DNA from: Deefgea chitinilytica
GTDB taxonomy: Bacteria > Pseudomonadota > Gammaproteobacteria > Burkholderiales > Chitinibacteraceae
Direction: 5' to 3'
DNA: 64,000 nucleotides
NCBI RefSeq assembly: GCF_016881405.1
Contig: NZ_WOFE01000001.1
Location: 682,001 to 746,000 of the forward strand
Under the pieces are notes generated by a model. That model worked only from the letters and a program-made list of their open reading frames with translations, searched no databases and was not told where the DNA came from. This document shows, piece after piece, positions 43,466 to 50,960 of the stretch; within the stretch, counting starts at the first letter, position 1; each line of letters opens with the position of its first letter. The position numbers and the translations under genes are program-made.

Positions 43466-44020
43466 TCAAACCCTGCTATTCGTGATGCAAACCCGCGAGT
43501 CGTCAACTGATACCGTTGCTTTGCCTTTGGCAACAACCCGCGAAGCTTTTGCGCTAGTCACACAACGCAGCCACACGGACGACCATGCGCCTTGCATACC
43601 GTCCCAGTAATAATGCTGTGAGTCGCCAAGCGTCACGTCCAACCCTGAGCGCCTGTACTGGTGGTAGTCGTCCCAATCTAACTCGGCGCGCGCATCATCA
43701 TCTAACTCGTCGCGGTACTCAAGTGCATCAGCAGCAGTTATAGAAACGCCACCGCTAGGCTCGCCGCGTATACGCGCGAGGACTTGCACCTGTGCCGCTC
43801 CCCACTGGCTGCGCATACCTTTGCACTCTTCGGGGCTTTTGTACGCATAGCAGTCGCGTGCTTCTGCGATCACCTCGTCTGCATAACCACCGCGCACACC
43901 TCGCCGCTGTAACTCTTGCCGTACCATATCTGAAACCAAGTCTCGCTCTGATGGGGGGTAACCTTGGGCATTCCACAATATCCCGTGCAACTGGTGACCT
44001 GTTTGTTTTGCATGTAACAT
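43466..44020 (-). CDS. Hypothetical protein of the element's replication operon
   Basis: 184 residues; AAGGAG lies about 9 bases before the ATG, so translation is well supported. Hydrophilic; N-terminal part has a helix (DLVSDMVRQELQRRGVRGGY) and a CYAYKSPEEC pair of cysteines. C-terminal half is acidic (ELDDDARAELDWDDYHQY). No recognised family. Its start overlaps or nearly abuts the end of the upstream gene (stop 44023), so it is co-expressed with helicase and primase. Confidence 0.65.
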   Translation of the reverse strand: MLHAKQTGHQLHGILWNAQGYPPSERDLVSDMVRQELQRRGVRGGYADEVIAEARDCYAYKSPEECKGMRSQWGAAQVQVLARIRGEPSGGVSITAADALEYRDELDDDARAELDWDDYHQYRRSGLDVTLGDSQHYYWDGMQGAWSSVWLRCVTSAKASRVVAKGKATVSVDDSRVCITNSRV

Positions 44021-44022
44021 TT

Positions 44023-44502
44023 TCAAACTCCTTGGATTTCAAATTCAAATAGTGTGCTTGGTGGAGTCCACCATATACCGCGTGCTACGCCTCGGCCTTG
44101 ATAGGGGCGGCAGGAACTCCACCCCATACGCCGCAGTGCTGCCGCAACGTCCGACGCTCTGGGGTGTGGTCGATATAGCCCATGCAATATGCCTACTAAG
44201 TCCTTCACGCGGCGGCGCTGCCCACGCTCGCTGTGCGGCATCGTTTGTAGCCAGTTGCCAATCTGAATATCGAGCGGCTGCCAGTTTGCGTTATACGGGG
44301 TAGCTGCCCTCGGTACGCCGCACCACTTGCCCGACTTGATGCGCCTGTCTTTGATTCGGCGCTGTATATCCTCTGCCTCGCGTGCCTCTCTTGCTTGGCG
44401 CTTTGCCTCTGCCTGCTCTTGCTTTATTTCGTAGTAACTCTTGTTCGATTTGTTCGCGGCTGCGCTTTGTACTGCGCGGCCAATGTTGCCTGTGATAGAC
44501 AT
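44023..44502 (-). CDS. Hypothetical protein, possible winged-helix C-terminus
   Basis: 159 residues with AAAGGTGAAG before the ATG. A long charged helix (KQEQAEAKRQAREAREAEDI, about 27-46) precedes a basic segment. The C-terminal part (ASDVAAALRRMGWSSCRPYQ then GRGVARGIWW) has the shape of a winged helix. DNA binding, perhaps at the origin, is inference. Third in the operon after the D5 helicase, from which it is separated by a 195-base non-coding stretch holding a 19-bp inverted repeat. Confidence 0.6.
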   Translation of the reverse strand: MSITGNIGRAVQSAAANKSNKSYYEIKQEQAEAKRQAREAREAEDIQRRIKDRRIKSGKWCGVPRAATPYNANWQPLDIQIGNWLQTMPHSERGQRRRVKDLVGILHGLYRPHPRASDVAAALRRMGWSSCRPYQGRGVARGIWWTPPSTLFEFEIQGV

Positions 44503-44579
44503 GGCTTCACCTTTCTAATGATCACTATATATCCAGTCTGCTGACCGCCTATTGCACAATTTTTGTGCAAAAAGGTGGT

Positions 44580-44684
44580 TTGTTACTGGTGTTACCCATT
44601 TCAGCGATTTCCAAAAGGTTCCCGTGTATATATGAAAAAACCAAACCTAATTTTTTTCGACGAATTGGGTAACACCAGTAACAA
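44580..44684. repeat. Perfect 19-bp inverted repeat between D5 helicase and next gene
   Basis: TTGTTACTGGTGTTACCCA at 44580-44598 and its exact complement at 44666-44684, separated by 67 AT-rich bases. Each arm carries GTTAC twice in direct repeat. It lies directly after the helicase gene stop (44698) within an otherwise tight operon. P4-like replication proteins bind short GGTG-type repeats, so an origin is a good candidate; a large mRNA hairpin is the alternative. Confidence 0.7.
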
Positions 44685-44697
44685 GTCGCCCCACAAT

Positions 44698-46626
44698 TTA
44701 GTAGATTGCGATACCCACAATGCACTTGCTTGTCTTGTTTTCTACCCGCCTTGTGACCGTCGAGTAACCACGTTCACGCAGTTGTTTGGACACACCAATC
44801 TTACTGGCTACCCTAAGCCCTGACTTCTCTGCCCAATACTGGTACGTTGAATAGAGTATGGCAAAGTCCACCTCCGCACTGCTGTCGAACATGCAGCACT
44901 CACTGAGGAATCCACCGAACACATCGCTGTCAGTTCGGTACGCTGTGGCTGCAGCTATCATGTTGGGCGAACGCAGCAAGCCCTCACGCAGATACATACC
45001 CGCCTCATGTACCAGCCAAGCCAACACACCAGCCCTCTCTTTGTCGAGCTTAGCGGCTAGCCCTGTGTCTCGTTGCTCAACGCTGAACGTTTCTTTGAAG
45101 TTGAATACTAAGAGCCTGCGCCATGTGCCTGCGTCATTTGAGTTGACGATAGGTAGGTGGTTAGTAACTAGGTTAATCTTCGCTCTGTTGTCGTACACAC
45201 ACGTCGGCTTGAAAACCTCGCGTGCTACATAGCTACCCACCTGCACTAGGCTTTTCATCTGGCCTACCTGCAGGACACCGCCTTCGTCTGTCTCGCTTAT
45301 CACTGCCATGTTCCTACCCGCTAGGGCAACCAAGTCTGAACGAGCGCCACCAGCCGCGCTTTTGCCACCGCCTACAAGCACTGAGGCATCGGCCACCGTA
45401 GCGCAGCCACCCATCACCGCCATCATCAGGTTCAGTGCAACCGTTTTACCGTTGGAGCCTCCGCCTACCATGATGGCTAGAACTTCTTCAACCACACTGC
45501 CACCAAGGCAGTAGCCAAACCAGCGCATCAACGCAGCTAAGTCATCAGGGTCTTTCATGATTTGCTTAGCGAACGCATACGCCATAGGGCACGCCTTCGC
45601 AGGGTCGAACCCATCACCGCAATCAACGTCACCAAGCGCCGCGCCTAGTGACTGCGTGAAGTAGTCCCTGTACACAGCGGGTCTGGTCGTCCCTGTTCGC
45701 AGGTCGATGGCCATACCAGCAGAGTCGAGCACTAGCTCAAGGTTGTGGTTATGCTTGCCCGTGAATCGCAGCGCCCTCTGGTACCTTAGCAAGCCGCAAA
45801 TCTGTTCGAGACTATTGGCGCTTAGCACCTCTTTCCGCACCTTAGTTATCAAGCTATTTAGGCGCTTGAACTCTCCACTCTTAGCAGTCTTCATGGCGTC
45901 AATCAACTTATCGTGCTCGGCCTGCAGTACGCTTGTGACCAGCTCCATAACACCATCGCGCCCCGCAATGTGAAGTCCACTCACTGCGTCGTATCTGTAC
46001 CAAGTATCACTCGCCGCGTGATAGTGCATGCACTCAGCCAGTTCCACAGAAAGCCAGCCAGCAATATGGGCGTGACTCACGAAGCCTGACACAGCGAACG
46101 ACTCCCCGACGACACCTGCACCCGCAGCAGCCAGAACAGCCCCGCGCACTTGTAGCGCAGGCACGCCGCCAGCTTCCTTTATTAACGTGGCAATAGTGAT
46201 GGGGTTTTTAACTGAGCCAGAACGGGCACGGTCTAATACGGAGTGCCACTGTTTATCGAACTCTGTGGGGTTGAACTTTTCGGACTCAGCCGACCATGCA
46301 CGCAGCGTGTCGTAGACTTCGGACTCTTTTAATTCGCCCCGCGCCACAGCATCGGCACCAGCATATAAACGCTTCATCCATTGGGCGCGTGTTTCGTTGG
46401 GGTCGCCTAGCACGCTTGCAAGTAACTCAATCGTCACACGCTGCCGCGCTCTAGCCTCACCAACCAAGTCATTGCTCGCAACACCAAGCAGCCGTACATG
46501 GTCAGGCACAGCGCCCAAGCTGCTCTCGTTTGCTGCCATGAATGCCTGTTCAACCTCGTGCACCGTGGCCTTGCGCTGTGTCGCTGGTGCTGCCCTTGGA
46601 ATACTTGCCCGATTAAGAAGCGCCAT
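44698..46626 (-). CDS. D5/P4-type SF3 helicase (primase C-terminal part)
   Basis: 642 residues. A PriCT-like segment near 105-135 (WSAESEKFNPTEFDKQWHSV) leads to a D5-family N-terminal region and an SF3 helicase core: Walker A GGGSNGKT (388-395), Walker B in MAVISETDEG (near 440), motif C INLVTNHLPIV near 500. It unwinds DNA for element replication. The catalytic primase domain is missing from this chain and is encoded by the overlapping upstream gene. GGGGAGGTGA before the ATG is an excellent Shine-Dalgarno. Confidence 0.92.
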   Translation of the reverse strand: MALLNRASIPRAAPATQRKATVHEVEQAFMAANESSLGAVPDHVRLLGVASNDLVGEARARQRVTIELLASVLGDPNETRAQWMKRLYAGADAVARGELKESEVYDTLRAWSAESEKFNPTEFDKQWHSVLDRARSGSVKNPITIATLIKEAGGVPALQVRGAVLAAAGAGVVGESFAVSGFVSHAHIAGWLSVELAECMHYHAASDTWYRYDAVSGLHIAGRDGVMELVTSVLQAEHDKLIDAMKTAKSGEFKRLNSLITKVRKEVLSANSLEQICGLLRYQRALRFTGKHNHNLELVLDSAGMAIDLRTGTTRPAVYRDYFTQSLGAALGDVDCGDGFDPAKACPMAYAFAKQIMKDPDDLAALMRWFGYCLGGSVVEEVLAIMVGGGSNGKTVALNLMMAVMGGCATVADASVLVGGGKSAAGGARSDLVALAGRNMAVISETDEGGVLQVGQMKSLVQVGSYVAREVFKPTCVYDNRAKINLVTNHLPIVNSNDAGTWRRLLVFNFKETFSVEQRDTGLAAKLDKERAGVLAWLVHEAGMYLREGLLRSPNMIAAATAYRTDSDVFGGFLSECCMFDSSAEVDFAILYSTYQYWAEKSGLRVASKIGVSKQLRERGYSTVTRRVENKTSKCIVGIAIY

Positions 46627-47164
46627 GGTTCACCTCCCCGCCGTAGCAGTGGATTAGCCGCGCATGTTGCAACATATCAGCAGGGCAGCTTGGCAGGTAA
46701 TACGCGCGGCTTATGTCCTTGCAGCTTGCATCTACATCGGCATAGAACCCGAAGTATTGGGCAACGTCTGCCCATAATTGCGGGTATTCCTCGGGGGTAA
46801 TCACACTGTCGAACGGCAGAATGATGCGGAACTTATGCAGCTCGGGGCTGTGGTTGTACGTGGTGTGCACCGTGTACTCTGCATCCGCAGCGTCAAGCAG
46901 TTCAAGCGCAGCCTCAATGGTGAAGTGCCGGCCTTCCTCCTTGTTGTCGACGTCGTATACCATGCAAGATACGCCGCGCACGTTGTCATTGCACCGCTTA
47001 CCTTCTTTGATATAGAACCCGATTAGCTGCGCACCTTCCTTGCTGCTCGGTGTGGTGTGCTTTCCAATCAGTGCTGGCACAGCTCCCACCACATAACGCC
47101 CAACAGTGTCAGCTAGTCGCAGGTAACGCACCCCACGAATTGAAGCGGCAAATGCGGCGCTCAT
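46613..47164 (-). CDS. Archaeo-eukaryotic-type primase-polymerase domain protein
   Basis: 183 residues. Catalytic DxD in VYDVDNKEE (D71, D73), then HTTYNHSPELHKFRIILP and DISRAYYLPSCP, the segments seen in the N-terminal AEP domain of phage and plasmid primases. Makes primers for element replication. Here the domain is a separate protein overlapping the helicase gene by 14 bases, where most relatives are one fused chain. The ATG overlaps the alpA stop (ATGA). Confidence 0.85.
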   Translation of the reverse strand: MSAAFAASIRGVRYLRLADTVGRYVVGAVPALIGKHTTPSSKEGAQLIGFYIKEGKRCNDNVRGVSCMVYDVDNKEEGRHFTIEAALELLDAADAEYTVHTTYNHSPELHKFRIILPFDSVITPEEYPQLWADVAQYFGFYADVDASCKDISRAYYLPSCPADMLQHARLIHCYGGEVNHGAS

Positions 47165-47385
47165 TGTGCACCCCCGATCTTCTTTGCCTCCCAAGCGGTG
47201 ACGGCGGCAACTTCAAACCGTGCGGCTCTGCCGAACTTAACGGGGGCAGGGAATGATTCGTTCGCAATCCAACGGTACACACTCGCGCGGGTAACTTTGA
47301 ATCGTTGGGTAAGCTCGCCCATCGTGAGCCACGGTGATGCTGGTGCTGTGTTGTTACCGCTTTGAAGGTCTGAGTAGTTTCTCAC
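47161..47385 (-). CDS. alpA: AlpA-family transcriptional regulator
   Basis: 74 residues, GTG start with GAGG upstream. Helix-turn-helix of the AlpA/excisionase (MerR-like) type: MGELTQRFKVTRASVYRWIA, followed by FPAPVKFGRAARFEVAAVTAWE. AlpA proteins activate integrase and excision in P4-like elements. It is first in the replication operon and lies next to a control region with dyad symmetry. Confidence 0.88.
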   Translation of the reverse strand: MRNYSDLQSGNNTAPASPWLTMGELTQRFKVTRASVYRWIANESFPAPVKFGRAARFEVAAVTAWEAKKIGGAQ

Positions 47386-47472
47386 TGTGCTGCCTCGTGT
47401 GTTGGTTAGAACATAGGCGGAGCATAGTGTAACTGGGCGTCTTGAATCAATGTAAAGTGTATATAAAACAAT

Positions 47473-47530
47473 GACTTAGTGCGACAAAACGCAATGTCAT
47501 GCGATATCGTGCGACAGTTTTGTGTAAGTC
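47473..47530. promoter_or_regulatory. Dyad-rich control region between int and alpA
   Basis: GACTTA...ACAAAAC (47473-47490) is mirrored by GTTTTGT.TAAGTC (47517-47530). Inside are two GTGCGACA copies (47479-47486, 47509-47516) and a CGATATCG palindrome centred near 47505. Likely operator for AlpA or integrase. A possible promoter for alpA, TTGATT and TATGCT with an 18-base spacer, lies to its left on the minus strand. Confidence 0.5.
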
Positions 47531-47560
47531 ATTTTCTGTGCTAAGTATTTGAAGTTAAAA

Positions 47561-47599
47561 TAAAAAACGCAGAATGGGCGGGTGGCTCTCATTCTGCGT
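47561..47599 (-). terminator. Intrinsic terminator after the integrase gene
   Basis: ACGCAGAATG (47567-47576) and CATTCTGCGT (47590-47599) form a perfect 10-bp stem; on the minus strand TTTTTATTTT follows, 36 bases after the integrase stop. It isolates int from the alpA operon. Confidence 0.88.
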
Positions 47600-47634
47600 A
47601 GAAAAGGGGTAGTAGGTGACGAACGGTAGTAAAT

Positions 47635-48963
47635 TTATGCAGCCTTGCCACCAAACAACGGCACCACATTGGCCGCGCCGCATTGCAAGTAGTCCGCCCA
47701 AGTCTGCAAAACTTCGCGCCGTTCCCTGATATAACTCGCGTGGTTATACGCGCCACTGGTCGCACTGCCTACGGTGTGAGCTAGGCAAGTTTCAATCACT
47801 GCGAAGTTCAAGCCGCACTCATTAGCCCAAGTAGAGAACGTACCGCGCAAGCCGTGCGGGGTTAGCTCGTCATTGCTAAACCCTGCTTGCCGTAGCACAT
47901 TGCGCAAGGTCGAACCTGTCAGCGGCTTGCGTCCTGAGCGCCCCACGAATACAAAGCTATCGTCACCGCTATAAGTCACACCGCGCAACGTGGTCAGTAG
48001 TGCAATGGCCTGACTACTCAGCGGTACAATGTGCGGCTTGCGTGCCTTCATGCGCTCGGCGGGTACGCGCAACAGCGCAGCATCAAAGTCAACCTCGCTC
48101 CATCTTGCATCCAACAACTCAACCCCGCGCAGTACCGTCATCGCCAATAGCTTGACCGCGATCACACCAAGCGGGTGCTGGTGTTGCACTGTGTCGAGCG
48201 CGGGGAATATACGGGCAATCGCTGAACCCTCAAGGTGGCTATGTGAGTTCGCTGTTTTGTATGTGAACGCCTGTACTAGATCATCAGTCATAGCGCTGCT
48301 TTGCACCTTCAACACACGCCGCCCGTGATTGATTGCGCCTGTAATCCATATCCGCACCAGCTTGGCTTGCGCTTCGCTGCGTTGCTGCACAGTCCGCAGC
48401 ACTTCTTCAACTGCTGCCGTGCTGATGCTGGATAGGGGGCGCTTGCCTATGGCGGGGAATACATCACCGGTCAAACGCTGCCGCACTTGTCGCGCATAAT
48501 TCTGCGACCACTTCTTCACGTTGGATTCCATCCAGTGCGTAGCCACGGCCTCGAAGGTGTTGGCACGCAGCGCGGCGGCGCTTCGCTTCGCATCGCCCTT
48601 AGCGTGTGACGGGTGCGTGCCTTGTGCCACCAATGCACGCAGCGTCACAACCTCAGCGCGTGCCTCTTTGAGTGTGAACAACCCCGCAGCCTTGCGCGTG
48701 TCTGCATCCGCGCTGGTGCTGTTCGCAACCCAGCGCCCTAGGGCGTAGGTGTTTTCCTTCCCGTCGAGCCGATAGCGATACCTGAACAGCTTCGCCCCTG
48801 CCTTAGTGACTTCAAGGTATAGGCCGAACCCGTCAGTATGCTTGCCGATATTCGCGCTAGTGAGCTTGCCAATACCCGCATTGGTCAGCGCGCCGCTCTC
48901 GCCCACCTCGTACACCACACCGTCAAGGTTCTTTGTCTTGTTGCCTTCGCCGCTTTTTTTCAT
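47635..48963 (-). CDS. int: Tyrosine recombinase, P4-type integrase
   Basis: 442 residues. The N-terminal arm-binding domain (KLTSANIGKHTDGFGLYLEV) is DUF4102-like. The catalytic domain has arginine in TVLRGVELLDARW (R279), lysine in ERMKARKPHIVPL, HGLR (H370, R373), H396 in LAHTVG and nucleophile Y406 in SGAYNHASY. Catalyses integration and, with AlpA, excision at the argJ 3' end. ATG 48963 has AAGGTGG upstream; GTG three codons earlier is possible. Positioned between the right attachment site and the control region. Confidence 0.95.
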   Translation of the reverse strand: MKKSGEGNKTKNLDGVVYEVGESGALTNAGIGKLTSANIGKHTDGFGLYLEVTKAGAKLFRYRYRLDGKENTYALGRWVANSTSADADTRKAAGLFTLKEARAEVVTLRALVAQGTHPSHAKGDAKRSAAALRANTFEAVATHWMESNVKKWSQNYARQVRQRLTGDVFPAIGKRPLSSISTAAVEEVLRTVQQRSEAQAKLVRIWITGAINHGRRVLKVQSSAMTDDLVQAFTYKTANSHSHLEGSAIARIFPALDTVQHQHPLGVIAVKLLAMTVLRGVELLDARWSEVDFDAALLRVPAERMKARKPHIVPLSSQAIALLTTLRGVTYSGDDSFVFVGRSGRKPLTGSTLRNVLRQAGFSNDELTPHGLRGTFSTWANECGLNFAVIETCLAHTVGSATSGAYNHASYIRERREVLQTWADYLQCGAANVVPLFGGKAA

Positions 48964-48985
48964 GGTTGCCACCTTCTAAACTGTG

Positions 48986-49037
48986 TACCCGCTTTAGTGT
49001 GCGGGTATTTTTTACAGATACCCGCTTTGATACCCTC
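48986..49037. repeat. Right arm-type integrase-site candidates
   Basis: TACCCGC at 48986-48992, inverted at 49001-49007, again at 49019-49025, and TACCCTC at 49031-49037. The last two have the same 12-bp period as the pair near the left end. They lie 118-170 bases from the right core, between it and int. Confidence 0.55.
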
Positions 49038-49080
49038 ATTAAAACGATACACCAGCAGACAAGAAAGAACAACAGGAAAC

Positions 49081-49106
49081 AAAAAAGCCAGCATTTACGC
49101 TGGCTT
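49081..49106 (-). terminator. Element-supplied terminator for argJ
   Basis: AAGCCAGC (49085-49092) and GCTGGCTT (49099-49106) form an 8-bp stem followed on the minus strand by TTTT and more T's. It is the first terminator met by transcripts leaving argJ, 50 bases after its stop and inside the element. Confidence 0.8.
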
Positions 49107-49154
49107 GATGGGTGTTCGCATGACGCTGCGAAACAGTAGGAAACATCACAAATG

Positions 49155-49171
49155 ATTAGCTACGATAGTCG
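49155..49171. repeat. Right attachment core (att), 17 bp
   Basis: Identical to 40008-40024. Contains the argJ codons D-Y-R-S and stop, so argJ is left intact by insertion. Confidence 0.88.
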
Positions 49172-50385
49172 GCGTTGATTTTGACGTAGTCATAAGAAAA
49201 ATCGCAGGTCCACACTGTTGCTTGCTGTGCGCCGCGATTGAGCTTCACGGTGATGCAAATTTCCGCTTGATTCATTACCGCTTGGCCTTGGCTCTCTTGA
49301 TAGTCTGGGTTGCGGCCACCGTTGATGGCAACTAATACATCATCGAGCCACACTTCGATGTTGTCGACATCCAAATCCAAAATGCCCGCGTAACCGATTG
49401 CTGCCAAGATGCGGCCCAAGTTAGGGTCGGAAGCAAAAAACGCGGTTTTTACCAATGGTGAGCGGCCAATTGCGTAGCCGACCGCTTTGCATTCCTCATA
49501 ACTTGCGCCGCCTTCGACTTTGATCGTCATGAATTTGGTTGCGCCTTCGCCGTCACGTACAATCGCTTGGGCGAGAAAGTGCGATACTTCTTCGATGGCC
49601 GCTTGCAGTGCGAGATAGTCAGCGTTGTTTGCGTTAGTAATTTCAGGGTTGCCAGCTTGCCCCGTGGCAATTGCGATGTAGCTATCGTTGGTGCTGGTGT
49701 CTCCGTCGACAGTAATGCTATTAAATGACAAATCGGCGGCGCGTTTGAGCATGGTTTGCAGTAATTCTTGGCTGATGGCTGCATCTGTTGCGACAAAGCC
49801 AAGCATGGTTGCCATGTTCGGATGAATCATGCCCGAGCCTTTGGCAATCCCCGTTACCGTGACCGTTTTTCCAGCAATGCTGATTTGTTTGCTGGTGGCT
49901 TTGGGTGCGATATCGGTGGTCATGATCGCTTCGGCAGCTTGTGCCCAATTGGCTGGCGATAAATCGGCTTTAGCGGCAGGTAGTGCGTCGATGATTTTTT
50001 CAAATGGCAGCGGCTCTAAAATCACACCGGTCGAGAAGGGGAGTACTTGTTGTGTGTTGATGCCTAATTGTTCCGCCGCTGCTGCACAAATTTTTTCGGC
50101 GCGCGCTAAACCATCAAGCCCTGTTCCTGCATTAGCATTCCCGGTATTGATGACTAACGCACGGATTTCATTGTTTGCAGCTAGATACTCCTGACATAAG
50201 CGCACTGGCGCGGCGCAAAAGCGATTGAGTGTGAAGACACCTGCCACGCGAGCACCGGCGGCGATGGTGAAAATGGTGGTGTCACGACGGCCCACTTTTT
50301 TGATGCCAGCGGAAGCGATACCAATTTCAACTCCGGCAACAGGAAACAAGAGTGACGGATCAATCGGCGCGAGATTAACAGGCAT
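49156..50385 (-). CDS. argJ: Bifunctional glutamate N-acetyltransferase/amino-acid acetyltransferase ArgJ
   Basis: 409 residues, arginine biosynthesis. It transfers acetyl groups from N-acetylornithine to glutamate and can also use acetyl-CoA. The chain is cleaved at the A-T bond in [10 protein letters not shown] (T193 becomes the nucleophile); [11 protein letters not shown] and the C-terminal KINADYRS are typical. GGAGCCCTT precedes the ATG, and a 24-codon upstream extension is not needed. Its 3' end is the integration target of the element. Confidence 0.97.
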   Translation of the reverse strand: MPVNLAPIDPSLLFPVAGVEIGIASAGIKKVGRRDTTIFTIAAGARVAGVFTLNRFCAAPVRLCQEYLAANNEIRALVINTGNANAGTGLDGLARAEKICAAAAEQLGINTQQVLPFSTGVILEPLPFEKIIDALPAAKADLSPANWAQAAEAIMTTDIAPKATSKQISIAGKTVTVTGIAKGSGMIHPNMATMLGFVATDAAISQELLQTMLKRAADLSFNSITVDGDTSTNDSYIAIATGQAGNPEITNANNADYLALQAAIEEVSHFLAQAIVRDGEGATKFMTIKVEGGASYEECKAVGYAIGRSPLVKTAFFASDPNLGRILAAIGYAGILDLDVDNIEVWLDDVLVAINGGRNPDYQESQGQAVMNQAEICITVKLNRGAQQATVWTCDFSYDYVKINADYRS

Positions 50386-50709
50386 AAGGGCTCCATGTAG
50401 CGGTGAAAGTATTGAGTGTGGCAATTGTAGCGTGCGTATGTTGCTTCGTGAAAGCAATTGTCGGTGACATTTGTGAGTAGATAAGTGAGGCGTGTTGAGT
50501 TCTAGAGGGGCGGGCGGCGCGTCGATGTGGTGGGATTTGGTGTGCTATTGAAATTGCTACTTACAAAAACAGTTTGGCGTAGCTTGATTTTGTAAAATTA
50601 TTTTCATTTAAGAACAATACTTTATTTATTTTTGATGTCCGGTGGTCTGGTTTTTGTGTGGTTTTCGCTTGACCTGTGCTGCTTTGGTCTATAATATTCG
50701 GGCTCTGTT
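50386..50709. other. Intergenic stretch between argJ and tRNA-Pro
   Basis: About 320 bases without a convincing gene. It holds the tRNA promoter at its right end and an inverted repeat TTACAAAA (50561-50568)/TTTTGTAA (50588-50595) of unknown meaning. The argJ promoter must lie at the left, but no clear hexamers were picked. Confidence 0.5.
50669..50695 (+). promoter_or_regulatory. Promoter of tRNA-Pro
   Basis: TTGACC (50669-50674) and TATAAT (50690-50695) with a 15-base spacer. The -10 is perfect; the short spacer is compensated if the -35 is read one base earlier. Transcription would begin near 50702, eight bases before the tRNA. Confidence 0.7.
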
Positions 50710-50786
50710 CGGGGCGTAGCGCAGCCCGGTAGCGCACCTGGTTTGGGACCAGGTGGTCGTGAGTTCGAATCCCACCGCCCCGACCA
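50710..50786 (+). tRNA. tRNA-Pro (anticodon TGG)
   Basis: 77 bases. Acceptor arms CGGGGCG and CGCCCCG pair fully, the anticodon stem CCTGG/CCAGG encloses TTTGGGA with anticodon TGG, the T-arm contains GTTCGAATC, and CCA is encoded at 50784-50786. Confidence 0.96.
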
Positions 50787-50960
50787 GACTTCTTGCCTTG
50801 CTTCATCTCAGTTTTACCTCTGCATTACCAATCTAACTCAGTCTTTTAGTTTCAAATCCCTTAGAATGCTTGTAGTGCAATGAGTTGATTTAAGCGGCTC
50901 TGCTTAATCGTTCTGCTTTGCCATTTATTTTAAATCGGCTTTGCTTTCTTTGGGTTTGCT

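Larger units (their letters stand above)
40008..49171. mobile_element. Integrative element at the 3' end of argJ, about 9.2 kb, with split primase/D5 helicase and HDAC cargo
   Basis: Bounded by identical 17-bp repeats (40008-40024 and 49155-49171), one of them the last codons of argJ. Contains a P4-type integrase next to argJ, AlpA, primase-polymerase, D5 helicase and two unknown genes on the minus strand. Plus-strand cargo comprises a coiled-coil protein, an HDAC-fold enzyme, a zinc-ribbon protein and a secreted protein. Paired 12-bp-period repeats sit near each end. No capsid, terminase, relaxase or type IV secretion genes are seen, so mobility would need a helper. A phage satellite or minimal integrative plasmid-like element fits best. 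Confidence 0.9.

Noticed and set aside
44563-44823. Plus-strand frame of 86 codons across the 19-bp inverted repeat
   Set aside because: Runs antisense into the D5 helicase gene and reads through the inverted repeat; no start signal.
40008-49171. Reading the element as a prophage remnant
   Set aside because: No capsid, tail, terminase, lysis or repressor genes are seen, and the boundaries and operons are intact rather than decayed.
50561-50806. 81-residue minus-strand frame over the tRNA, with the string [20 protein letters not shown]
   Set aside because: This is the well-known spurious translation of the tRNA-Pro antisense strand.
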